This document shows, one piece after another, positions 8,422 through 16,008 of a DNA stretch of 64,000 nucleotides (positions within the stretch are counted from its first letter, which is position 1; the number at the start of each line of letters is the position of its first letter). The DNA lies in assembly GCA_910576865.1 (NCBI GenBank), contig CAJTKE010000015.1, positions 7,286-71,285 on the forward strand. The letters are read 5' to 3'. Source of the stretch: an uncultured Oscillibacter sp. GTDB lineage: Bacteria > Bacillota > Clostridia > Oscillospirales > Oscillospiraceae. The notes under the pieces were generated by a model. It did not search any database, had not been told where the DNA came from, and saw only the letters and a program-made list of their open reading frames with translations. The position numbers were made by a program, and so were the translations under genes.

Positions 8422-9417
8422 TCAGGTGGAGCCCCGGACCCGGAGCTCGGCGGGAATGACGGTGACAGGAGGGCACTCCTCCCCGTTCAGCAAAGCGTGC
8501 AGGCAATCCACGCCCACCTCGCCGATGCGGCGGCAGTTGATATGGACGGAGGTCAGCTCCGGCTCCACCATGCCGCAGATGGTGGAATCGTCGAAGCCCG
8601 CCACGGCCAGGTCCCCCGGGACCCGCAGCCCCAGCCGCCGCGCGGCCTTCAGCACTCCGGCGGCGATGACGTCGTTGGCGCCGAAGATGGCGGTGGGCCG
8701 GTCCTTCCGGCTCAGAAGATCCAGCGCCGCCTGGGTGGCGCTCTCAATGGTCGGGTCGCACATGGCGATGCGCCGGGCGTCGGTTTCAAGGCCGTGGTCC
8801 CGCATGACCCGGAGAAAGGCGTTGTACCGCTCCCCCACGATGTAGGGGGAGAAGCGTCCGGCAATCATGGCGATTTCCCGGTGGCCCCGCTGGATCAGGT
8901 GCTCCACCGCCAGACGGACGCCGCCGTACTCGTCGGACACCACGCAGGGCAGGTCAAAGCCGGGCATCCGGTTGTTCACCAGCACCACGGCTATATGTTT
9001 CCCCTGAAATTCGGAAACCATGTCCGCCTGGGCGCTGCCCCCCAGGATGACGCCCTCCACCTGCTTGTTCTGGGCGGTGCCCGCCGCCTGCACCCAGTCC
9101 GCCGCGGTGGAGATCACCAGCTGGCGGTCCGACTGGATGGTCCGGCGCATGATGCTCTCGCAGATGCGGGCGTAAAACTCGTCCAGGATGGTGGCGTCCT
9201 TTTTGCAGATCAGGAAGGCGATCTTGTCCGTCTGCTGCCGGGCCATGGCCCGGGCGATGGCGTTGGGGGAATAGTGCAGAATCTCAGCCGCCTCGAAAAC
9301 CTTCTGCCGGGTGGCCTCCCGGACCCGTTCCGGGCTGGCGAAGGTCCTGGATACCGTGGCGATGGAGACGCCGGAGAGGCGGGAAACGTCATAAATTGTG
9401 GCGTTAATAGGCCTCAC
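8422..9417 (-). CDS. LacI-family transcriptional regulator
   Basis: 331 residues. The N-terminal HTH reads ATIYDVSRLSGVSIATVSRTF, followed by the hinge helix (YSPNAIARAMARQ) and a periplasmic-binding-like effector domain (EGVILGG, AGFDDSTICGMVEPELTSV). The predicted start is a GTG at 9417 with AAGGGA directly before it. The gene is first in the sugar ABC operon and two near-palindromic 18-bp sites upstream (9433-9450, 9629-9646) fit LacI-family operators, so autoregulation and control of the operon is likely. The inducer is unknown. Confidence 0.92.
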   Translation of the reverse strand: MRPINATIYDVSRLSGVSIATVSRTFASPERVREATRQKVFEAAEILHYSPNAIARAMARQQTDKIAFLICKKDATILDEFYARICESIMRRTIQSDRQLVISTAADWVQAAGTAQNKQVEGVILGGSAQADMVSEFQGKHIAVVLVNNRMPGFDLPCVVSDEYGGVRLAVEHLIQRGHREIAMIAGRFSPYIVGERYNAFLRVMRDHGLETDARRIAMCDPTIESATQAALDLLSRKDRPTAIFGANDVIAAGVLKAARRLGLRVPGDLAVAGFDDSTICGMVEPELTSVHINCRRIGEVGVDCLHALLNGEECPPVTVIPAELRVRGST

Positions 9418-9432
9418 TTCCCTTTTTTTCGA

Positions 9433-9450
9433 AATGTAAGCACTTACATT
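9433..9450. promoter_or_regulatory. LacI-type operator O1
   Basis: AATGTAAGCACTTACATT is an 18-bp palindrome with one central mismatch, 16 bases upstream of the LacI-family start codon. The central CG-type core and symmetric arms match the operator style of the family. Confidence 0.65.
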
Positions 9451-9628
9451 TTTCTTTAAAAAACAATTTGGAACCCCGTGTTTCTACAGGATTTTCCAAG
9501 TATGTTTCTGCTGTATATTTGAAGTCTACCATTTTGACGGAAAAACCGCAAGTGGGTAAAAGCATTTTTGGTGGAATACATAGTTTCATCTCTTCGTTTC
9601 TGTGCAAAACCACGCAAACCCTCCAAAA

Positions 9629-9646
9629 AATGTAACCGCTTACATT
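9629..9646. promoter_or_regulatory. LacI-type operator O2
   Basis: AATGTAACCGCTTACATT is nearly identical to the site at 9433-9450 and lies 196 bp further from the regulator. Two copies at this spacing would allow DNA looping. The rest of the 9418-9814 gap between the regulator and the divergent antiporter holds no gene. Confidence 0.65.
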
Positions 9647-9814
9647 ATCTCTTTCCACGCTCCGCGCTCTCCCCGCCCCGGCCGGGACAGGCGGAAAAAC
9701 AGATAAAAATCCCGGGGTTCTCCCCTGATTTTTGTAGCCTATGGCGCTTGACGGACGGCGGCGGCGGTGCTATCGTACTCAATTATAACAGAATCGGAAT
9801 CGAGGTACATCTCC

Positions 9815-11077
9815 ATGGATATTCTCATCAGTCTCTCCGCCGCCCTCATCGGGGGGCTGCTGCTGTCCCGCGTGGCCAAACGGCTGAAGCTGCCCGCCGT
9901 CACCGCCTATCTGGTGACGGGGCTGCTGCTGGGGCCCTTCTGTCTGGGGGCGCTGGGCGTCGCCGGCCTGGGCTTCGCCTCCATGGAGGCGGTGGAGCGT
10001 CTGAACATCCTCTCCCAGGTGGCCCTGGGCTTCATCGCCTTCACCATCGGCAACGAGTTCCGGGTGAGCCAATTGAAAACCATGGGCCGTCAGGCCATCG
10101 TCGTGGGCATCCTTCAGGCGGTGGCCGCCACGGTGATGGTGGACCTGGCGCTGGTCCTCCTCCATCTGATCCGGCCGGAGGTCATCTCCGTCTCCTCCGC
10201 CATCACACTGGGCTCCATCGCCGCCGCCACCGCTCCCGCCGCCACGCTGATGGTGGTCCGGCAGTACAAGGCCGACGGCCCCATGACCCGGCTTCTTCTG
10301 ATGGTGGTGGCCATTGACGACGCGGTGGGTCTGGTCCTCTTCTCCGCCTCCTTCGGCGTGGCCGTGGCGTTGGAGAGCGGGGCCGTCAGCGTGGTGACGG
10401 TGCTGGTGGAGCCGGTGGTGGAAATCCTTCTCTCCCTGGGACTGGGAGCTCTGGCGGGAATCGCCCTCTACTGGGTGGAACAGTTCTTCCACTCCCGGAG
10501 CAAGCGCCTGTCCATCTCCATCGGCTTCGTCCTGCTGACTGCGGGCCTGTCCATGAAGGAGTTCGAGGTGGGCGGCGTCCGCTGCGGCTTTTCCCTGCTG
10601 CTGGTGTGCATGATGACCGGCACCCTGTTCTGCAACATCTGCGACTTCTCCGAGGAGCTGATGGGCCGGGTGGACGGCTGGACCGCCCCCCTGTTCGTGC
10701 TGTTTTTCGTCCTCTCCGGCGCGGAGCTGGACCTGTCCGTGCTGCGGAATCCCTCCGTGCTCCTCATCGGCTTCATCTACATCCTGGTCCGCTCCCTGGG
10801 CAAGTACATCGGGGCCTACGGCAGCTGCGCCCTCAGCGGCTGCGACGAGAAAATCCAGAAGTATCTGGGCATCACCCTGCTGCCCCAGGCCGGCGTGGCC
10901 CTGGGCATGGCCATCACCGCCCAGGCCCTGGCCGACGGCGCGGTGGTGCGGAGCGTGGTCCTCTTCTCCGTGCTGGTCTACGAGCTGGTGGGCCCGGCGC
11001 TGACGAAGCGGGCTCTGCTTGCCGCCGGGGAAATCCAGCCCGAGGGCCGGACCTCCGCCCGGAAGAAAAACACCTGA
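9815..11077 (+). CDS. CPA2-family cation/proton antiporter
   Basis: 420 residues from the ATG at 9815 (GAGGT upstream; the frame is open to 9767 without a start site). About 11-12 membrane helices; SAALIGGLLLSRVAKRLKLPAVTAYLVTG-type N-terminus, FIAFTIGNEFR and VVAIDDAVGLVLFSASFG match the sodium/hydrogen exchanger domain of the KefB/NapA group, with the transport-site DD in AIDDA. It exchanges Na+ or K+ for protons at the membrane. No TrkA-N regulatory domain is present. Single-gene unit, closed by the terminator at 11151. Confidence 0.88.
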   Translation: MDILISLSAALIGGLLLSRVAKRLKLPAVTAYLVTGLLLGPFCLGALGVAGLGFASMEAVERLNILSQVALGFIAFTIGNEFRVSQLKTMGRQAIVVGILQAVAATVMVDLALVLLHLIRPEVISVSSAITLGSIAAATAPAATLMVVRQYKADGPMTRLLLMVVAIDDAVGLVLFSASFGVAVALESGAVSVVTVLVEPVVEILLSLGLGALAGIALYWVEQFFHSRSKRLSISIGFVLLTAGLSMKEFEVGGVRCGFSLLLVCMMTGTLFCNICDFSEELMGRVDGWTAPLFVLFFVLSGAELDLSVLRNPSVLLIGFIYILVRSLGKYIGAYGSCALSGCDEKIQKYLGITLLPQAGVALGMAITAQALADGAVVRSVVLFSVLVYELVGPALTKRALLAAGEIQPEGRTSARKKNT

Positions 11078-11150
11078 CCCACAAAACGCCCCCTCGAGGA
11101 GCCGGTGAAACGTCCCGGTTCCACCCTCTCCGGACCGAACAGGACGCGAT

Positions 11151-11188
11151 ACGGCGGCGCCCCCGCTTCCAGGGGCGCCGCCGTTTTG
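11151..11188 (+). terminator. Intrinsic terminator of the antiporter gene
   Basis: A 13-bp perfect stem (ACGGCGGCGCCCC and complement) is followed by TTTTGTT, 73 bases after the antiporter stop and just before the convergent carbamate kinase. Confidence 0.85.
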
Positions 11189-11208
11189 TTCCGGGCTGCC
11201 GCCGCCCC

Positions 11209-12159
11209 TCAGGCGAAGGTCACCACGGTGCCCGTCTTCCCCTCCAGGGCGTCGATGGCCTTGTCCAGGGAGGTGATGATGGCTTTCTTGCCGGGGTCGT
11301 GGCGGACGAACTTCATCGCCGCCTGGACCTTGGGCAGCATGCTGCCCGGGGCGAAGTGCCCCTCCTCCACATAGCGGGAGGCCTCCGCCAGGGACATGCG
11401 GCTCAGGCCCTTCTGGTCCGGCTTGCCCCAGTTGACGGCCACCTTCTCCACCTCCGTCAGGATCATCAGCACGTCGGCGTCCACCTGCTCCGCCAGCAGC
11501 TCCGCGGCGAAGTCCTTGTCAATCACCGCCGCCACGCCCTCCAGCCGGCCCTGGGCGGTCTCCACCACCGGGACGCCCCCGCCGCCGCAGGTGATGACGA
11601 TGGTGTTGTCCCACAGGTCCCGGACCTGTCCGATTTCCACGATCCGCCGGGGCAGGGGCGAGGGCACCACCCGGCGGTATCCCCGCCCGGCGTCCTCCTT
11701 CATGGTGTAGCCCTTTTCCCGCTGGAGGGCCTCCGCCTCCTCCCGGCTGTAGAAGGGGCCGATGGGCTTGGTGGGATTCTGAAAGGCGGGGTCGTCCGCC
11801 TCCACCACCATCTGGGTCACAAGGCTCACCACGGGGATGTTTTTGTTTCGCTTCGCCAGGGCGTAGCGCAGGGCCTGCTGAATGTGGTAGCCGATATAGC
11901 CCTGGCTCATGGCCCCGCAGACGTCGAAGGGCATGGCGGGAACCACCTCCCTGGCCGTCTCGCTGGCCAGGAGGATGCGGCCCACCTGGGGGCCGTTTCC
12001 GTGGACGATGGCCACCTCATAGCCGTTCACGCTGAGCTCCGCCACGCGCTCGCAGGTCTCCCGCACCACGCTGAGCTGGGCCTCGGCGGTGGCGCCGCTG
12101 TCTTTGGACTGGAGGGCGTTGCCCCCCAGGGCGATGACTAATCTTTCCGCTTTTTCCAT
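11209..12159 (-). CDS. arcC: Carbamate kinase
   Basis: 316 residues, normal length. The amino-acid kinase fold is clear: VIALGGNAL near the N-terminus, VHGNGPQVGR, TCGGGGVPV for the phosphate loop and AVIDKDFAAELLAE for nucleotide binding. It catalyses carbamoyl phosphate + ADP to carbamate + ATP, the ATP-yielding last step of arginine, citrulline, purine or allantoin fermentation. No arcA or arcB is adjacent, so the source of carbamoyl phosphate is not shown here. AGGAGAG precedes the ATG. Confidence 0.95.
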   Translation of the reverse strand: MEKAERLVIALGGNALQSKDSGATAEAQLSVVRETCERVAELSVNGYEVAIVHGNGPQVGRILLASETAREVVPAMPFDVCGAMSQGYIGYHIQQALRYALAKRNKNIPVVSLVTQMVVEADDPAFQNPTKPIGPFYSREEAEALQREKGYTMKEDAGRGYRRVVPSPLPRRIVEIGQVRDLWDNTIVITCGGGGVPVVETAQGRLEGVAAVIDKDFAAELLAEQVDADVLMILTEVEKVAVNWGKPDQKGLSRMSLAEASRYVEEGHFAPGSMLPKVQAAMKFVRHDPGKKAIITSLDKAIDALEGKTGTVVTFA

Positions 12160-12262
12160 GGTACTCTCCTATCGCTGTCGTTTTCCGGTTCCGGGCATGG
12201 CGCCCTTCGCTCAGTCTTCCACCCGGGCGGGTTTTTATGAATCCGCGCTTCCGGTATATTTG

Positions 12263-12292
12263 TTGACAGCCGGAATATGGATATGGTATCAT
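12263..12292 (+). promoter_or_regulatory. Sigma-A promoter of mntP
   Basis: TTGACA at 12263-12268 and TATCAT at 12287-12292 are separated by 18 bases. The start codon follows at 12325, so the leader is about 25 nt and has no room for a manganese riboswitch. Confidence 0.75.
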
Positions 12293-12324
12293 CATGAAAC
12301 CACATAGATATGGGAGGCTTCTCC

Positions 12325-12894
12325 ATGGATATTCTGGAACTGCTTTTGATTGCCGTGGGCCTCTCGATGGACGCCTTTGCCGTCTCCGTGTGCAAGGGCC
12401 TGTCCGTCCAGAGGCTGCGTCCCCGGCACTATCTGCTCACCGGCGCGTGGTTCGGCGGCTTTCAGGCCCTGATGCCCTTCATCGGCTTCCTGCTGGGCTC
12501 CACCTTTGACCAGTACATCAACGCCTTCGACCACTGGATCGCTTTCGTCCTTCTGGCCCTCATCGGCGGCAACATGGTCAAGGAGAGCCTCGGCCGGGAC
12601 GAGGAGTGCCACGACGACTCCTTCGACCTCCGCACCATGTTCCTCCTGGCCGTAGCCACCAGCATCGACGCCCTGGCGGTGGGGGTCACCTTCGCCCTGC
12701 TGCCGGATGTACATATCGCCGCCGCCGTATCCCTCATCGGGGGCACCACCTTCCTCCTCTCCGCCGCGGGACTGCGGGTCGGCAATGTCTTCGGCCTGCG
12801 CTACAAGGCCCGGGCGGAGCTGGCGGGGGGCGTCATTTTGATCCTCATTGGCGTCAAAATCCTCCTGGAGCACCTGGGGATTCTGGCTTTCTGA
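12325..12894 (+). CDS. mntP: Manganese efflux pump MntP
   Basis: 189 residues from the ATG at 12325, with GGGAGG seven bases upstream. Two homologous halves of three helices each carry the family's acidic membrane motifs: GLSMDAFAVSVCKGL in the first and ATSIDALAVGVTFAL in the second. It exports Mn2+ across the membrane. Monocistronic, with its own promoter and a bidirectional terminator. Unlike many MntP genes, no yybP-ykoY leader is present. Confidence 0.93.
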   Translation: MDILELLLIAVGLSMDAFAVSVCKGLSVQRLRPRHYLLTGAWFGGFQALMPFIGFLLGSTFDQYINAFDHWIAFVLLALIGGNMVKESLGRDEECHDDSFDLRTMFLLAVATSIDALAVGVTFALLPDVHIAAAVSLIGGTTFLLSAAGLRVGNVFGLRYKARAELAGGVILILIGVKILLEHLGILAF

Positions 12895-12895
12895 C

Positions 12896-12932
12896 AAAAG
12901 CGCCCGCGCCGGGAAGACGGCGCGGGCGTTTC
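12896..12932. terminator. Bidirectional terminator
   Basis: A 10-bp stem (CGCCCGCGCC and complement, eight-base loop) is flanked by AAAA on the left and TTTC on the right, between the convergent mntP and DUF4397 genes. Confidence 0.75.
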
Positions 12933-12940
12933 GCTGAGAT

Positions 12941-13957
12941 TCAGCGGTCCATCAGAATCAGATTCTGGATATTGTTCCGGTTGCTGCCGCTCTGGAGGAG
13001 ATAGACGCTGTAAATCGCGTTGCTGGTCACATCCAGATACAGCGAACCGAAGGTCTCGTGAGGCGGATAGACCCCCAGCCAAGCGGAATCCAGGGTCTCG
13101 ATGTCCAGGTTGGCGGGCATGGCCTGCTGGTTCGTGTCGGCATAGAAGAACTGGTAGGTGCCGGGCATGATGCGCTTGAAGGCGGGGACCTCCTTGAACC
13201 GCAGGTCCGACCAGACCACCCGGCCGTCACTCATGATCACGTCCAGAGGGCCGCTGTTATAGGCCAGATTCCCGATGCGGAAGCTGGAGTACCCGTTGGT
13301 GGGCGGACAGCAGCTGTCGGTGATCTGCATCAGATCCAGGCCACCGGCGGTGTTGATGATGGCGATGGTGGTGATTCCGTTGGACTGGAAGGGCATGGTT
13401 TTCTGGATGTAGACGTAGCCGTCGGTTCCCGTGACGGTCACCGTCTGGTAACCGCCGCTGACCCGGCCGTAGGTGGTGGCGGAAGCGTAGTTCAGCAGAT
13501 TCACAAACCGGCGGCTGCCGATGAAAATCCGGAAGGCGGGGTAGCCGTAGCCCGCGTTCAGAAAACGCACCTTCGCCGCGCCGGGCCACACGCCGCCCAC
13601 GACGCCGGGCAGGACGATGATTCCGCCGCAGCTCCCGCCGGGGCAGGTCCAGACCTGGTTGCCGCCGCCAACGGTATTGCCGGGATAGACGGGGCCGCCC
13701 TCGCCGGGATTGGGCAGGGGAATCACGGGCTCCACCACGGCGCCGCCGTCGGTGCCGCCGGGATAGACAGGACCGCCCTCACCGGGATTGGGCAGGGGGA
13801 TCACGGGCACCTGACCGGGATCGGTCACACCGGTGTCCATGTTTCCGGGGTAGACGGGGCCCCCCTCACCCACGTTGGGCAGGGGAATCATGGGCTCATC
13901 GGCGTTGACCATCCTCCCCGCGGGTGAGGCAAGTTGCCGAATGACATTCTGTTCCAT
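12941..13957 (-). CDS. DUF4397 protein with Pro/Gly repeats
   Basis: 338 residues. Residues ~20-95 hold three copies of a repeat of the form IPLPNPGEGGPVYPGN, then a linker with CPGGSCGG, then a DUF4397-like beta-rich domain starting near KVRFLNAGYGYPAFRIFIG. No classical signal peptide is present, which would suit a protein assembled from the mother-cell side of a spore or exported another way; that is speculation. The first possible start is the ATG at 13957, yet its AAAGGAGG is 29 bases upstream with a perfect hairpin between (13965-13984). Promoter-like 52-bp sequence lies just above. Confidence 0.8.
   Translation of the reverse strand: MEQNVIRQLASPAGRMVNADEPMIPLPNVGEGGPVYPGNMDTGVTDPGQVPVIPLPNPGEGGPVYPGGTDGGAVVEPVIPLPNPGEGGPVYPGNTVGGGNQVWTCPGGSCGGIIVLPGVVGGVWPGAAKVRFLNAGYGYPAFRIFIGSRRFVNLLNYASATTYGRVSGGYQTVTVTGTDGYVYIQKTMPFQSNGITTIAIINTAGGLDLMQITDSCCPPTNGYSSFRIGNLAYNSGPLDVIMSDGRVVWSDLRFKEVPAFKRIMPGTYQFFYADTNQQAMPANLDIETLDSAWLGVYPPHETFGSLYLDVTSNAIYSVYLLQSGSNRNNIQNLILMDR
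13678..13894 (-). repeat. Three tandem repeats coding IPLPNxGEGGPVYPG
   Basis: Copies of about 50 bp begin near 13678, 13759 and 13846 (periods 81 and 87 bp). They code for the Pro/Gly-rich repeats of the DUF4397 protein. Such arrays can change copy number by slippage or recombination. Confidence 0.8.
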
Positions 13958-13964
13958 ATTAGCA

Positions 13965-13994
13965 GCCGGAAGCGAACTTCCGGCGTCCTCCTTT
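13965..13994 (-). promoter_or_regulatory. SD separated from its start codon by a UUCG hairpin
   Basis: Reading the minus strand, AAAGGAGG (13994-13987) is followed by GCCGGAAG-TTCG-CTTCCGGC (13984-13965), a perfect 8-bp stem, and then seven bases before the ATG at 13957. The linear gap is 29 nt; folding the hairpin leaves 9 nt, an ideal spacing. The codons between have no ATG, GTG or TTG, and an in-frame TGA lies upstream, so no earlier start exists. Confidence 0.7.
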
Positions 13995-14046
13995 CATCAT
14001 GGGGCTATGACAGTCTATGCCGCAGGGCCGGGGCTGGTGCCTTCCC
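13995..14046. repeat. 52-bp direct repeat, copy 1 (promoter-like)
   Basis: Identical over 52 bp to 15386-15437, with similarity extending about 12 bp further. On the minus strand it contains GGCACC, 16 bases, then CATAGACTG, resembling the sigma-K pattern (AC, spacer, CATAnnnTA). It sits directly upstream of the DUF4397 SD sequence. Confidence 0.75.
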
Positions 14047-14366
14047 GGGGGCCGGGGGGGCGGGCCCCCCAGCCGCCCCCGCAGGGGCGGAACACCCCGA
14101 GGCCCGGCGCAACCACGCCCCCGGAAACAACAGCGCCGGGCCGAGGAGCAAGCGACCAACGGGAGCGCGCAGGGCGCCCCGGGCCGGGCCCACGGAGCCA
14201 GGAGGCCCGGGGCGCCATTGCGGGGGGCCGCGCGAAGCGCAAAGCGGCCCGCAGGCCGCGCGGGGGGAGCCACCGCTTCCGTGCCAACAAGTGACGCACT
14301 CCCCTACATATAGTAGCAATATCTCTAAAAAGGTACAACCCCTGGGGGCCAGGGGGCCGAAGCCCC
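14047..14366. other. Extremely GC-rich non-coding stretch
   Basis: About 320 bases with long C and G runs and several strong short hairpins, including GGGGGC-TTCG-GCCCCC at 14351-14368 overlapping the HNH stop codon. The frames here are open only because of the base composition; I see no supported gene. Confidence 0.5.
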
Positions 14367-14666
14367 CTAAACCCTGTACGGATACCAGTCCGGGGCATAG
14401 AGATCGGCGAGGTATTCAACGCACGCCTGACGAAGTTCCGTCTGGTCCATCCAGTCCGCATACTCCGGCATGCGGGTCCCGTGGGCCACGGCGTGGCACC
14501 TCCAGCAGAGGGTGATGAGGTTGTGGTGTGAGTCCCCGCCGCCCTCCGAGCGGGGGATGGCGTGGTGGACCTGGAGGCCACGGGGGCTGTCGCAGAGGGC
14601 GCAGGTGTAGCCGTCCCGTTTGTAGACGGCTTTTCGTACGGCGTTTTTGAGATTGGCAGAGATCAT
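14367..14666 (-). CDS. Small HNH endonuclease
   Basis: 99 residues from the ATG at 14666, which has AAGGAGG seven bases upstream. The HNH/zinc pattern is complete: CALC (22-25), VHHAIPRSEGG with His34-His35, HHNLITLCWRCH with Asn49, Cys54, Cys57 and His58. It should cut DNA with a one-metal beta-beta-alpha site. The length is that of stand-alone phage- and element-type HNH proteins. It lies in the very GC-rich insert between two 52-bp repeats, downstream of a ribbon-helix-helix gene on the same strand. A homing, mobility or defence role are all possible. Confidence 0.82.
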   Translation of the reverse strand: MISANLKNAVRKAVYKRDGYTCALCDSPRGLQVHHAIPRSEGGGDSHHNLITLCWRCHAVAHGTRMPEYADWMDQTELRQACVEYLADLYAPDWYPYRV

Positions 14667-15012
14667 GGTTTCGTCCTCCTTCGTTGAATGTGAGGCCGTA
14701 AAACCACGCCTTGCAAGGGCGGCGGGCCAGGGCCCCCACAGCCCGCAAGGGCGGCGGAGGGGGCGGGACGCCGGGAGGCCCGGAGGGCCGCACGGAGGCC
14801 CGCACACGCCGCCAGGGCGGGCGCAAGCCCGACCGGGGGCCCGGGAGGGTCCGCCGCTTGTCTCGACCCTTGCGGGGCGTGGTAGGCTTCACAGGATTCA
14901 ACGGAGGGGGGCGGGGCCGTGATCTTTGTTCGATCGAACGATCGTTCGATTTCCGTCTTCAGGCGGGGCGGCGGAGCCTGGGCCCGGTCGCTTTGAGGGG
15001 GCGGTCGGGCCG
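14667..15012. other. GC-rich intergenic region with palindrome cluster
   Basis: 346 bases between the RHH and HNH genes. Most is G/C runs; the exception is 14929-14950, with overlapping perfect palindromes GTTCGATCGAAC (14929-14940) and ATCGAACGATCGTTCGAT (14933-14950). These are the only AT-containing ordered motifs in the stretch and could be an operator. Confidence 0.6.
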
Positions 15013-15330
15013 TCAGCCACCGCCGCCGCCGCCGAAGTGGTCCACATAGGCGAGGAGGAAATCCTTCAGTACGCTGTATGGCGTTGTCTCGTGCTCCTCA
15101 CAGATGGCCCGGAACTTCTCGTAGACTTCCCTTCGGAGCTTTGTTGTCACCGTCCTCATCTCCCGCTCATCCCATGCGGCCTGACGGGGCCTTTCGTATC
15201 CGCTTCCGGCACCTACGTTCCAAGATTCCTGGCGGTGCCGTACTGGATACGGTACTGGAGACCCCCAAGAATCCTGTAAAATTTCCTGTAGTTGCTCCAT
15301 TCCGTGCTGTTCTTTTTCAAAATCCCGCAT
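15013..15330 (-). CDS. Ribbon-helix-helix type small protein
   Basis: 105 residues; ATG at 15330 with AAAGGA six bases upstream. The C-terminal part (MRTVTTKLRREVYEKFRAIC..., about residues 58-98) has the beta strand plus two helices of RHH/CopG-type DNA-binding proteins, ending in a Gly6 tail. The first ~55 residues look disordered. RHH proteins usually bind short repeated palindromes as dimers, so the palindromes at 14929-14950 are natural candidates. It lies on the same strand as the HNH gene and downstream of repeat copy 2. Could be an element regulator or an antitoxin-like protein without a visible toxin. Confidence 0.65.
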   Translation of the reverse strand: MRDFEKEQHGMEQLQEILQDSWGSPVPYPVRHRQESWNVGAGSGYERPRQAAWDEREMRTVTTKLRREVYEKFRAICEEHETTPYSVLKDFLLAYVDHFGGGGGG

Positions 15331-15385
15331 GTTTTTTCCTTTCTGCCTATAGTAGCCTGTCCCGTAAGGGACATGCCTTGGTTGA

Positions 15386-15437
15386 CATCATGGGGCTATG
15401 ACAGTCTATGCCGCAGGGCCGGGGCTGGTGCCTTCCC
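15386..15437. repeat. 52-bp direct repeat, copy 2 (promoter-like)
   Basis: Same sequence and orientation as 13995-14046, here 55 bases upstream of the RHH start codon. The two copies bracket a 1.39-kb segment with the RHH and HNH genes. Confidence 0.75.
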
Positions 15438-15583
15438 TGCGGCCGGGGGCCTCCGCTTGTCAAGACATGATTTGCACGAATATCCCCCTCTTTTTTCTCC
15501 ACTTCCGTCATTGCTTTTGGGAAGGGGGGAAGCTACAATATATAGCGGTTGCTTTTTTAGAATGATAGGAGGATTCGGCAGAT

Positions 15584-15829
15584 ATGGAATTGGGTTACGA
15601 TCCGCTTTGGGATGAGCAGGGCCGGCTGCGGCAGGGCTGCACCGTGGGAGAGGCGCTGGCCTGGATGACGAAGTTCGGGGGCCGCACCGCCGGGGAGTCC
15701 GTCTGCATCAACGGCGTGGGGTACAAGATCGGACGCCTGCTCTACGGGCCGGAGCGGCCCGCCGTGGCGGACAAGCCCATCTCTCGGGTTTATGACGGCT
15801 ATTACAGCCAGCTGAATTTCAGCGTATGA
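15584..15829 (+). CDS. Small hypothetical protein
   Basis: 81 residues (MELGYDPLWDEQGRLRQGC...). ATAGGAGG lies upstream of the ATG, which supports it as real. No signal peptide, membrane segment or motif I recognise. It stands alone between the repeat-flanked insert and the histidine kinase gene, both strands' neighbours being unrelated. Confidence 0.6.
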   Translation: MELGYDPLWDEQGRLRQGCTVGEALAWMTKFGGRTAGESVCINGVGYKIGRLLYGPERPAVADKPISRVYDGYYSQLNFSV

Positions 15830-15905
15830 GTCTCCCAGCACTCAGGCGTGAGGCTTCCGGGCCCCGCGCCTGTCTCATTTCCTGCGGGAAAACCCCAGTC
15901 GACAG

Positions 15906-15934
15906 TTGACATCGGGGCTTTTTAACGTTAAAAT
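15906..15934 (+). promoter_or_regulatory. Sigma-A promoter of the hybrid kinase
   Basis: TTGACA (15906-15911) and TAAAAT (15929-15934) with a 17-base spacer, about 75 bases upstream of the kinase start codon. Confidence 0.8.
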
Positions 15935-16008
15935 ATGAAGATGAGAAAGTTTCGCGGGCCGTCCCCCCTGGCCCGCCTGCATGCCCAGCCATATGGAGGA
16001 GAACGCCT

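Noticed and set aside
12200..12324. Manganese riboswitch upstream of mntP
   Set aside because: The promoter lies so close to the gene that the leader is about 25 nt, too short for a yybP-ykoY element.
13678..13894. CRISPR-like spaced repeats
   Set aside because: Only three copies, in frame inside a coding sequence, and the intervening parts are also coding repeats.
14047..15437. HEARO/OMEGA-type RNA with an HNH protein
   Set aside because: The HNH protein is only 99 residues without a RuvC part, so it is not IscB-like, and no matching RNA fold was recognised.
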